Source of the DNA: Lutraria lutraria
Lineage: Eukaryota > Mollusca > Bivalvia > Venerida > Mactridae
Assembly: GCA_964023205.1 (NCBI GenBank)
Contig: OZ026841.1
Coordinates: forward strand, 29,898,399-29,962,398
Reading direction: 5' to 3'
DNA: 64,000 nt
Shown: positions 1 to 5,499 of the stretch, in pieces
Numbering within the stretch: the first letter of the stretch is position 1
How the letters are laid out: the number at the start of each line of letters is the position of its first letter
Program-made: the position numbers and the translations under genes
The notes under the pieces: model-generated
What the model saw: the letters and a program-made list of their open reading frames with translations, nothing else
Databases searched by the model: none
What the model was told of the DNA's origin: nothing

Positions 1-776
1 GTGTCATTGACGTGTTTTCAAAATATGCTTGGGTCGTTCCCCTCAAGGATAAAACGGGGCTCACATTGGTGGAAGCGTTTCGCTCTATTCTTAAAACGAG
101 ACAACCTAAAGCGTTGCAAACCGATAAAGGAACAGAATTCAAGAATCAAAGGTTTCAACAGTTTTTAGACAAAGTAGGGATTCATTATTTTACGACTGAA
201 AACCCAGAAACTAAGGCTAGTATAGTGGAACGTTTTCAACGGACCTTAAAATCACGCATGTGGAAATACTTTACGCATCATAAAACACGAAGGTATATTC
301 AGGTATTGTCTGATCTCGTGCATGCCTATAATCATCGTGTTCATCGTAGTATACAAATGGCACCCGTATCCGTAAATGAGAATAACGAATCTCAAGTGGC
401 CTTGACCTTGTATGGAAAATCAAGAAAAAAAGCGTCGACGACCCTTCATGTGGGAGATATTGTTCGTATCAATAAAACAAAACGTACATTTGATAAAGGT
501 TATCTACCCAACTGGACCACTGAACTGTTTAAAGTGATCCAAGTCAAAAAGACCTCTCCTGCTACTGTGAAATTGACTGATTTAGACGGAGAACCCATTT
601 TGGGTTCGTTTTATTTCTCTGAAGTACAGGTTATAAAAGATGATGCTATCTATGAAATTGAATCAGTGCTCGCACATCGCCAGAGTAAGGTAGACGGAAG
701 ACGAGAAATTAAAGTACATTGGAAAGGTTATCCTTCGAAATTTGACAGTTGGATTCCCGAATCCCATCTCGTTTGA
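1..776 (+). CDS. Maverick-type rve integrase with C-terminal chromodomain (5' partial)
   Basis: This is the 3' part of a retroviral-type integrase, which inserts linear element DNA into chromosomes in the nucleus. The frame is open from base 3 and the true start lies to the left. The catalytic triad is visible: Asp at 9-11 (VIDVFSKYAW), Asp at 123-125 (LQTDKGTEFKN) and Glu at 228-230 (SIVERFQRTLKSRMW), with the classic 34-residue D-x-E spacing. Residues after the core (HVGDIVRINK, F/W-rich) look like the SH3-like DNA-binding part. The last ~45 residues form a chromodomain (YEIESVLAHR, then VHWKGYP and DSWIPE), which in related integrases can bind modified histone tails and direct integration. 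Gypsy/Ty3 integrases can also carry chromodomains, but the capsid and protease genes downstream point to Maverick. The catalytic residues are intact. Confidence 0.93.
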   Translation, partial: VIDVFSKYAWVVPLKDKTGLTLVEAFRSILKTRQPKALQTDKGTEFKNQRFQQFLDKVGIHYFTTENPETKASIVERFQRTLKSRMWKYFTHHKTRRYIQVLSDLVHAYNHRVHRSIQMAPVSVNENNESQVALTLYGKSRKKASTTLHVGDIVRINKTKRTFDKGYLPNWTTELFKVIQVKKTSPATVKLTDLDGEPILGSFYFSEVQVIKDDAIYEIESVLAHRQSKVDGRREIKVHWKGYPSKFDSWIPESHLV

Positions 777-795
777 ACTGGTTAATAAATACATC

Positions 796-1041
796 ATGTC
801 TCAAACCGATACGGCCAGTGTGGTAGTGACTGCCTCAGAGCAAACCAAATTGTGTGAACCCAAAAATAAGGTCACTTTTTTGTCACAAATTGTAGTGGTA
901 TTTATTATTATTACCGTATCGCTATTTAATTTGTGTTTTCAACGACCCGATCGAGAATTGTGGCTTCTGCTTTTAAGTAGTTCTCTAGGTTATATTCTAC
1001 CGAATCCCTCCTTGAAATTCAATAAACCTAAATCAACATGA
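796..1041 (+). CDS. small predicted membrane protein of Maverick element
   Basis: An 81-residue protein if it starts at the ATG at 796 (MSQTDTASVV), 19 bases after the integrase stop. An in-frame upstream ATG at 742 lies inside the integrase gene, so I prefer 796. Two hydrophobic stretches are visible: about residues 28-46 (SQIVVVFIIITVSLFNLCF) and 54-68 (ELWLLLLSSSLGYILP), separated by a short charged loop. A hairpin membrane protein is likely. No enzymatic motif is seen. Its stop codon overlaps the start of the penton-like gene in an ATGA at 1038-1041, tying it to the structural module. A role in virion membrane or host-membrane interaction is possible but not shown; I do not recognise a named family. 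Confidence 0.7.
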   Translation: MSQTDTASVVVTASEQTKLCEPKNKVTFLSQIVVVFIIITVSLFNLCFQRPDRELWLLLLSSSLGYILPNPSLKFNKPKST

Positions 1042-1880
1042 GTTCGTTTTACATAACACTCATGAGTGATAGCTCTATGGATTTATTCCAAAACAATACG
1101 CAATGTTGTTTTCGTACCAAACTGGCAAAACCCATCCATCTCAATAAACAAGATTGGGAAATTGCCTTAGTGGAAATGATTGTTCCTAGTCAGGTCATTA
1201 ATGTCACTGAAGAAGAGCGACATTTCTACATTGTCACACATGATCCTGTCCTGGGTAAGGCCTTAGAAAACTTTGAGACCTATTGTACTCTCCCCAATAA
1301 AGAAGAAAAAGGTGTACGACTTTGTATTCCTATAGGAACTTATGTCACACCCCAACATTTGATCGAGACGATTGACTTTACCGTGAAAGATCAATTAGGT
1401 AAAATATTTAGACAGAAAGGCCTTCGATTTACCATGGGTTTTTCAGGACAAAGTAAACGCGCAAAACTGGACAGTTCGGATCAACTAGGCATTCAGTTTC
1501 ATCCTCACATGTTTATTAAACTGGGTGGAGCCCCTGATAGTTCTTCGACCATCTTTTTTAAAGACACTCCGGAACCGTTTCCTCATGGCGTAGATATTAA
1601 CATGGGTCATAATCATTTGTTTGTTTATTCCGACCTTGCGTCTTATACCTATTTGGGAAACATAGAAGCCCCCATCTTACGTGTAGCTCCATTTGATCCG
1701 AGAACGAAAGCAGGAACTAACCCTCATATTCATTTCGAGTTCTTGAATTTACACTATGTACCACTGGCTAAAGCCGACTTTGACACCATCACTATCCATA
1801 TAAGGGGTGACACTGGCCAGTCTATTCAGTTTATTCATGGGAAGTCTATGGTGAAACTACACCTACGTCAAAGACAATGA
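1038..1880 (+). CDS. Maverick penton-like minor capsid protein (single jelly-roll type)
   Basis: A 280-residue protein with the N-terminal pattern seen in Maverick/adintovirus minor capsid proteins: MSSFYITLMS, then a DLFQNNTQCCFRTKLAKPIHL stretch and WEIALVEM near residue 40. This looks like the first strands of a jelly-roll with short polar loops. The protein is expected to occupy the fivefold vertices of a virus-like particle, as adenovirus penton base does. It is full length, with no internal stop. Its ATG overlaps the membrane-protein stop (ATGA 1038-1041), and its own stop overlaps the next start (ATGA 1877-1880). The assignment rests on pattern and on its position just before the core and major capsid genes; a structure-based search would settle it. 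Confidence 0.82.
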   Translation: MSSFYITLMSDSSMDLFQNNTQCCFRTKLAKPIHLNKQDWEIALVEMIVPSQVINVTEEERHFYIVTHDPVLGKALENFETYCTLPNKEEKGVRLCIPIGTYVTPQHLIETIDFTVKDQLGKIFRQKGLRFTMGFSGQSKRAKLDSSDQLGIQFHPHMFIKLGGAPDSSSTIFFKDTPEPFPHGVDINMGHNHLFVYSDLASYTYLGNIEAPILRVAPFDPRTKAGTNPHIHFEFLNLHYVPLAKADFDTITIHIRGDTGQSIQFIHGKSMVKLHLRQRQ

Positions 1881-2242
1881 TACCTACTTACCAAGGTCAA
1901 CCTCGACAATATGGACACGGACTTGGATCCATGTTTAAGAAAGCCATGAAAAGAATCATGCCTTTACTGAATCCATTTGTGAAATCTGGAGTACACACCT
2001 TGAAAAAAGAAGGACTCCAGCAAGGAAAAGCCGCTATTAAAGATATCTTGACAGGATCAAACGCTAAACAAGTAATACGAAAACGTGGAGCCTCTGTGTT
2101 AAAAGATGTGGGTGAATCCTTGCTACGTGCTGTGGCCAGCCCTAAAAGACGTATAAAGAGCAAACCAGTCAAGAAAAGACCTCATTCGAAACTTCATCAT
2201 CGCCGAGTTAAGCAGGCCAGACCTCTTGATATTTTCGATTAA
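1877..2242 (+). CDS. basic virion-core-like protein (adenovirus pX/pVI-like) of Maverick
   Basis: A 121-residue, strongly basic protein. Near the N-terminus is a Gly-rich segment followed by an amphipathic helix (YGHGLGSMFKKAMKRIMP, about residues 12-29). The middle is helix-rich with Lys, and the tail carries dense basic clusters (KRRIKSKPVKKRPHSK). Adintoviruses and Mavericks encode short proteins of this type between the penton and hexon genes. They are compared with adenovirus core or membrane-lytic precursors that bind packaged DNA or disrupt endosomal membranes. Which of the two roles applies cannot be decided by eye. The start overlaps the penton-like stop, and the stop lies only two bases before the capsid ATG at 2245. 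The 91-residue ORF on the opposite strand is a shadow. Confidence 0.75.
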   Translation: MIPTYQGQPRQYGHGLGSMFKKAMKRIMPLLNPFVKSGVHTLKKEGLQQGKAAIKDILTGSNAKQVIRKRGASVLKDVGESLLRAVASPKRRIKSKPVKKRPHSKLHHRRVKQARPLDIFD

Positions 2243-2244
2243 TC

Positions 2245-3517
2245 ATGATGCAACACGGTTCCTGTGAATGTAGTAAGACAGAGTTGGATGTGTCTGTTGT
2301 GCCACCTACCATGACAGCCATGCAAGAAGGTCAATGGACTGAGCATTATCCCATTTCTGCCCTGGACAATAATGCTCCGATTGAATTTGTGATTCCTGCA
2401 CAGACAGAAAAATGGACAGATCTGAATCAATCTTACCTGTACCTAAAACTCAAAATTATACAGGCAGATGGTACAGACCTAGCGGCCGACAGTGAAATTG
2501 CTACCGTCAACAATTTCTTTCACAGCATGTTCTCAAGCATTGATGTGTATCTGAATAATAAACTGATCACCAGCAATGCGGACACGTATGGCTATCGGGC
2601 ATACATAGAAAATTTACTCTCCTTCACCTCAAGCTGTAAAGACACTCAGCTTCAGGCGCTAGAGTTATGGGCTGAAGACACCGCTGGTCATATGCTCGAA
2701 AAAGTACATGACGGGGATAACAAGGGCTATGGTAAGAGACGTGCTCGTGTCCATCAAAGTCGTGTGGTGGAACTATGTGGACGGCTTCATTTGGATCTGA
2801 TGATGCAAGATAAATATTTACCCAATGGTATGGAAATACGCTTAAGACTAAACAAAGCGTCACCTCAATTCTGTCTCATGAGTACTTCACCGGCTAAAAT
2901 CAAGTTTCTAGAAGCAGGATTTAATGTAAGCCAATCAACTCAATCAACAGATTGCTCAACATAACATGAAAATCCCCATCCGACGAACTGAAGTAAAAAC
3001 ATTTACGATTCCTAACGGTCAACGATCCAAGATTGAAGATCATTTATTTCAAGGTCAATTGCCAAAACGTCTTATCATCGGTATGGTAAGAAATGGAGAC
3101 ATGAATGGAGACATGGCTACCAACCCCTTTGAGTTCCGTCATTTTACACTGAATCATCTAGAAGTCAGCATTGACGGAAAAAGTATTCATAACAAAGCGT
3201 TTCAACCCAATTTTGAAACGGGAGAAGTTCTAAGATCCTACATGTCACTCTATCAAGCGACAGGAGCTCTTGGTCTCAATCGTTCATTTGGATTGAGCAT
3301 GAATGATTATCGGAACGGATACACACTCTGGGGGTTGGACTTGACAGCAGATCAAGGTTGCGAGGAAGGTCAACTCCATCCTATAAAAACGGGCAATCTG
3401 AGATTGGAATTTCACTTTGGAACAGCACTTGCACAAGCCATCAACGTGATTGTATTTGCGGAATACGACAATCAAATTGAAATCAATCAATTCAGAGAAG
3501 TGCTTCTAGATTATTAG
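2245..3517 (+). pseudogene. Maverick major capsid protein (double jelly-roll, hexon-like), broken by a frameshift near 2925-2940
   Basis: Two adjacent frames together make one capsid gene of about 430 codons. The first (2245-2964) has MCP-like features: a WTEHYPIS... opening, SYLYLKLKI, NNFFHSMFSSIDVYLNNK and YGYRAYIENLLSF. The second (2966-3517, but open from 2930) continues with PIRRTEVKTFTIP, LPKRLIIGMV, NPFEFRHFTLNHLEV and a Phe-rich C-terminal strand. These are hallmarks of the double-jelly-roll capsid protein of Mavericks, annotated in many animal genomes as F54H12.2-like. Frame 1 hits TAA at 2962; frame 2 is closed by TAA at 2927 and then runs open, so the break falls in a narrow zone around 2925-2940 (a net +1 base or -2 bases). 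The ATG at 2966 is probably not a real start. Decay or an assembly indel are both possible. Confidence 0.86.
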
Positions 3518-3526
3518 ATTATTAAG

Positions 3527-3991
3527 ATGGAAGACATGGATATTGAACACCTGGAAAAAGGACAAGATTACGAAATGAAGTTATTGGCGTATCCTTGTTG
3601 TACAAGTTCAAAGACGGACTTTTTACAAGAGTGCTTGAATCATCACGTCACAGAAGCACTCCAATCTTTAATTTATAATCAAGTGCATAAAGACTGTTAT
3701 GGTTGTCGAGTGAATCATCCTAGTCAAGTACAACATGTACTCTGCTTATACACGAATACGGAAGAGTGGACAGAACTTTACATTCAAAAAGCGATTCAAC
3801 GTTTGGACGTGTTCAAGGTCATGGAAAAGTGGTATCCTGAATTAGTGACCTTGACCGATAGTGAAAAAGGAGACGCGTGTCGATTATGGATTCAGTTTAA
3901 AGAAGAACTCACTCAGAATCAGTTCATTGATCAGTGGATCAGTGTTTGGGCTGAACGTGTCAACAGAAATTGGCATTATGGAGACGAATGA
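3527..3991 (+). CDS. Maverick protein of unknown function with Cys/His cluster
   Basis: A 154-residue acidic protein between the capsid gene and the protease. The most constrained-looking part is residues 57-73 (CYGCRVNHPSQVQHVLC), with C57, C60, H64, H70 and C73 spaced like a small zinc-binding knuckle. An additional CC pair sits at residues 24-25. The rest looks helical and Trp-rich towards the C-terminus (WIQFKEEL, QWISVWAERVNRNWHYGDE). I recognise the HPSQ-type motif as recurrent in Maverick elements but know no function for it. Its position inside the virion module suggests a structural or assembly role; that is inference. It begins 9 bases after the capsid stop and overlaps the protease start by 14 bases. 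Confidence 0.72.
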   Translation: MEDMDIEHLEKGQDYEMKLLAYPCCTSSKTDFLQECLNHHVTEALQSLIYNQVHKDCYGCRVNHPSQVQHVLCLYTNTEEWTELYIQKAIQRLDVFKVMEKWYPELVTLTDSEKGDACRLWIQFKEELTQNQFIDQWISVWAERVNRNWHYGDE

Positions 3992-4568
3992 ACTACAATA
4001 CCTATTAGATCATTCACCGTTATTAAAACCACTACGTGCACGTGTTTGTGCTAAAGATCAATTACCTTCAGAGAAACCGCATGACGTGAAAGCCTATATT
4101 GTGAATACCCATAACGGGAATCAACCTGGAGAACACTGGGTGGCTCTTTATTTAAAAGACAATAAAGCAGTGTATTTTGATTCCTACGGATTACCTCCTT
4201 TCGAAGAGATTCTATCCTTTGTGAAAAAACATGCCAACAAAACTTATCTGTGGAATGCCATGAGAATACAAGGCGATATGTTACCGGTGTGTGGTGTGTA
4301 TTGTCTATTCGCTTTGGATTTTATCTCACGTGAATGTGACTTGAACCAGATACTGTTAACCCGATTCAAACCGGACATGTATGGAAAAAATGACACTTAT
4401 GTGACGCATTGGTTTCAACAATATTATGGTACTTATTACATGCATGCTCAATATGTGAATAAATGTGGACAAAAGTGTTGTGCTCAACGTAACTCTAGAC
4501 CAGAAGGTCACAGACGTTTGTATCATAGTATCATACATAGAAATACAACTCTTTATGGTGATCATTAA
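3978..4568 (+). CDS. adenain-like cysteine protease (Maverick PRO)
   Basis: A 196-residue protein homologous in pattern to the adenovirus maturation protease (adenain, C5/ULP fold), which cleaves capsid and core precursors during virion maturation. Catalytic residues are visible and intact: His53 (GEHWVALYL), Asp68 (VYFDSYG), the oxyanion Gln98 (RIQGDM) and the nucleophile Cys105 (VCGVYCLFAL). The start at 3978 (METNELQYLL) is preferred over an in-frame upstream ATG at 3861, which lies deep inside the preceding gene. The length is close to adenain's ~204 residues. The C-terminal part is Tyr/His/Cys-rich (KCGQKCCAQR). The gene is followed by a polyadenylation signal at 4618, so it is probably the last gene of the late, polyadenylated block. 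Confidence 0.92.
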   Translation: METNELQYLLDHSPLLKPLRARVCAKDQLPSEKPHDVKAYIVNTHNGNQPGEHWVALYLKDNKAVYFDSYGLPPFEEILSFVKKHANKTYLWNAMRIQGDMLPVCGVYCLFALDFISRECDLNQILLTRFKPDMYGKNDTYVTHWFQQYYGTYYMHAQYVNKCGQKCCAQRNSRPEGHRRLYHSIIHRNTTLYGDH

Positions 4569-4617
4569 ATGTAAACAATGTTACTGTTTCATGTAGTTTC
4601 TTGTTTCTTGTTACAAA

Positions 4618-4665
4618 AATAAAAGTTTAGAAAAACTGAAACTAGGTGTCTGTTGTCTTTTTTCT
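4618..4665 (+). terminator. polyadenylation signal with GT/T-rich downstream element
   Basis: AATAAA at 4618-4623 lies 50 bases after the protease stop and is followed about 20 bases later by a GT- and T-rich stretch (ggtgtctgttgtctttttt, about 4645-4663). This is the usual arrangement of a cleavage/polyadenylation site and would end transcripts of the capsid-protease block. Confidence 0.7.
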
Positions 4666-4705
4666 AAGTTCATAAAAAATCAAGCTCCGCACATGCATCG
4701 GCGCG

Positions 4706-4760
4706 TGACGCCATCCAACCCTAGGGTGACGTCATCCAAGCAATATGACGTCATCCAACC
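4706..4760 (+). promoter_or_regulatory. three CRE/ATF-like sites upstream of the terminal gene
   Basis: The motif TGACGTCATCCAA occurs exactly at 4727-4739 and 4746-4758, with a one-base variant (TGACGCCATCCAA) at 4706-4718. TGACGTCA is the palindromic binding site of CREB/ATF bZIP factors. The extended CATCCAA identity shows that the copies arose by duplication. They lie 75-130 bases before the ATG at 4835 and after the preceding polyadenylation site, as expected of a separate promoter. Adenovirus early promoters (E2, E4) also carry ATF/CRE sites. No clear TATA box was found between the sites and the ATG. Confidence 0.65.
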
Positions 4761-4834
4761 ACGAGAGTGGGGGGTGTAATACAATACTCCGTCTTACAAT
4801 GCCTCATTTCATTCTGAGAACTCAAACACTCAAG

Positions 4835-5113
4835 ATGGAGGCTTTATTCAATGAACTCAAAACAGCAAAACAACTGACTGAAAAACAGAGCAGGGTATGG
4901 CGTTCAATCAGTCGCTTAGCGGCTAGCATTGTTAGAAAAAGGGAACGTGATCTTCAAACCATTGGTGAGACTTTGAATACCATTGAAACCAATCGATTTC
5001 ATCATAGAGAAGAATTATCTCAAATGCCAGAGCAATTTCGAGATCAAGTCAGAGAAAGGCAGCGAGATGCTCGGGAACGAACGGTGAATAGACAACGGGA
5101 ACAACAACAATAG
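4835..5113 (+). CDS. coiled-coil, Arg/Glu-rich protein; N-terminal frame of the terminal Maverick gene
   Basis: A 92-residue frame starting at ATG 4835 (MEALFNELKTAKQLTEKQ). An in-frame ATG at 4745 falls inside the CRE repeats and is unlikely to be used. The protein is nearly all helix-forming, with many Arg, Glu and Gln residues (VRKRERDLQTIGETLNTI; ERQRDARERTVNRQREQQQ), so a coiled coil or basic RNA/DNA-binding helix is plausible. It ends at TAG 5111-5113 directly after a CAA repeat. The overlapping -1 frame continues open for 54 codons into a Cys-rich segment that looks coding, so this is probably the N-terminal half of a gene interrupted by an indel. I do not recognise a family. Confidence 0.6.
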   Translation: MEALFNELKTAKQLTEKQSRVWRSISRLAASIVRKRERDLQTIGETLNTIETNRFHHREELSQMPEQFRDQVRERQRDARERTVNRQREQQQ

Positions 5114-5274
5114 AAGAAGAGCATTGGCGCTCTACCGCTCAAGTTGAGTACACGGAACAACCACCAGAACAGGAATGGTCCTGTGGGGATCCAACATGCA
5201 GGCTCTGCTATCCCCCACCAGACTGCCAATGCGAACTATGTACCCAACCAGATCAGTCAGCAAACACGGTTTAA
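5092..5274 (+). CDS. Cys-rich C-terminal frame of the terminal gene, displaced by a frameshift
   Basis: This frame is open from just after TAG 5089-5091 to TAA 5272-5274 and has no start codon of its own. From 5113 its translation looks like real protein: acidic EEE, a Trp/Gln/Pro stretch, then six cysteines within residues spanning about 5179-5240 in a C-x4-C-x2-C-x5-C-x-C-x2-C pattern with a PPP turn, which suits zinc binding. It follows the coiled-coil frame with no gap, separated only by a reading-frame change near the CAA repeat at 5101-5112. It ends 12 bases before the first histone-type stem-loop. The function is unknown. Confidence 0.5.
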   Translation, partial: TTGTTTIEEEHWRSTAQVEYTEQPPEQEWSCGDPTCRLCYPPPDCQCELCTQPDQSANTV

Positions 5275-5280
5275 AAAACC

Positions 5281-5324
5281 ACCAACGGTCCTTTTCAGGA
5301 CCACCAACGGCCCTTTTCAGGGCC
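5281..5324 (+). promoter_or_regulatory. two tandem histone-mRNA-type 3' stem-loops
   Basis: Two 22-bp direct repeats each contain a perfect replication-dependent histone 3' stem-loop. At 5287-5302 the stem is GGTCCT/AGGACC and at 5309-5324 it is GGCCCT/AGGGCC; both have the loop TTTC. Each is preceded by CCAAC and followed by ACCA, close to the flanks needed for stem-loop-binding protein and for cleavage. The copies differ at two positions only, the third base of the stem and its partner (T-A in one, C-G in the other), so pairing is kept. The first loop begins 12 bases after the stop at 5272-5274. In animals this structure replaces the poly(A) tail on S-phase histone mRNAs. Confidence 0.85.
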
Positions 5325-5336
5325 ACCATGTCTTTT

Positions 5337-5346
5337 CGAAAGAAAA
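5337..5346 (+). promoter_or_regulatory. candidate histone downstream element (purine-rich)
   Basis: CGAAAGAAAA lies 12 bases after the second stem-loop. Histone downstream elements, which pair with U7 snRNA, are purine-rich (CAAGAAAGA-like) and sit at roughly this distance. The match is partial and short, so it supports the stem-loops rather than standing alone. Confidence 0.45.
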
Positions 5347-5371
5347 TTCTCTCATTGTCTAAGTCTATTAC

Positions 5372-5388
5372 ACACACACACACACACA
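5372..5388. repeat. (CA)n microsatellite
   Basis: A short CA dinucleotide run just right of the histone-type stem-loops. Confidence 0.85.
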
Positions 5389-5488
5389 GTGCCAGAAGTT
5401 TCCTAAAATTCAATTCATACTATTTTGAGCACCAAATATTGATTTCCAATTTGTCCCAATTTGTCACAATTTTGTTTACTTCTGGCAC
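5389..5488. repeat. 11-bp inverted repeat with 78-base spacer
   Basis: GTGCCAGAAGT at 5389-5399 is matched in reverse complement by ACTTCTGGCAC at 5478-5488. A related CTGGTGCCAG lies near 5515. It is close to the presumed right end of the Maverick and might be terminal or subterminal structure, but the left end needed for comparison is missing. Confidence 0.45.
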
Positions 5489-5499
5489 CGACCCCCTCT

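Noticed and set aside
2966..3517. Second half of the capsid gene as an independent gene starting at ATG 2966
   Set aside because: Its frame is already open from 2930, and its content continues the same double-jelly-roll protein.
3861..3977. N-terminal extension of the protease from ATG 3861
   Set aside because: This part lies wholly inside the preceding gene in another frame and has no adenain-like features; the ATG at 3978 gives a normal-length protease.
5095..5115. Programmed -1 ribosomal frameshift in the terminal gene
   Set aside because: No X-XXY-YYZ slippery heptamer is present; CAA-repeat slippage or a sequencing indel explains the frame change more simply.
5144..5362. Frame running through the histone-type stem-loops as a coding sequence
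   Set aside because: It lacks an ATG at the 5' end, reads through both stem-loops, and has weaker protein-like content than the Cys-rich frame that stops just before them.
5000..5400. Decayed histone gene as the source of the stem-loops
   Set aside because: I read all frames around the stem-loops and saw no histone-fold or histone-tail pattern on either strand; a captured 3' end remains possible.
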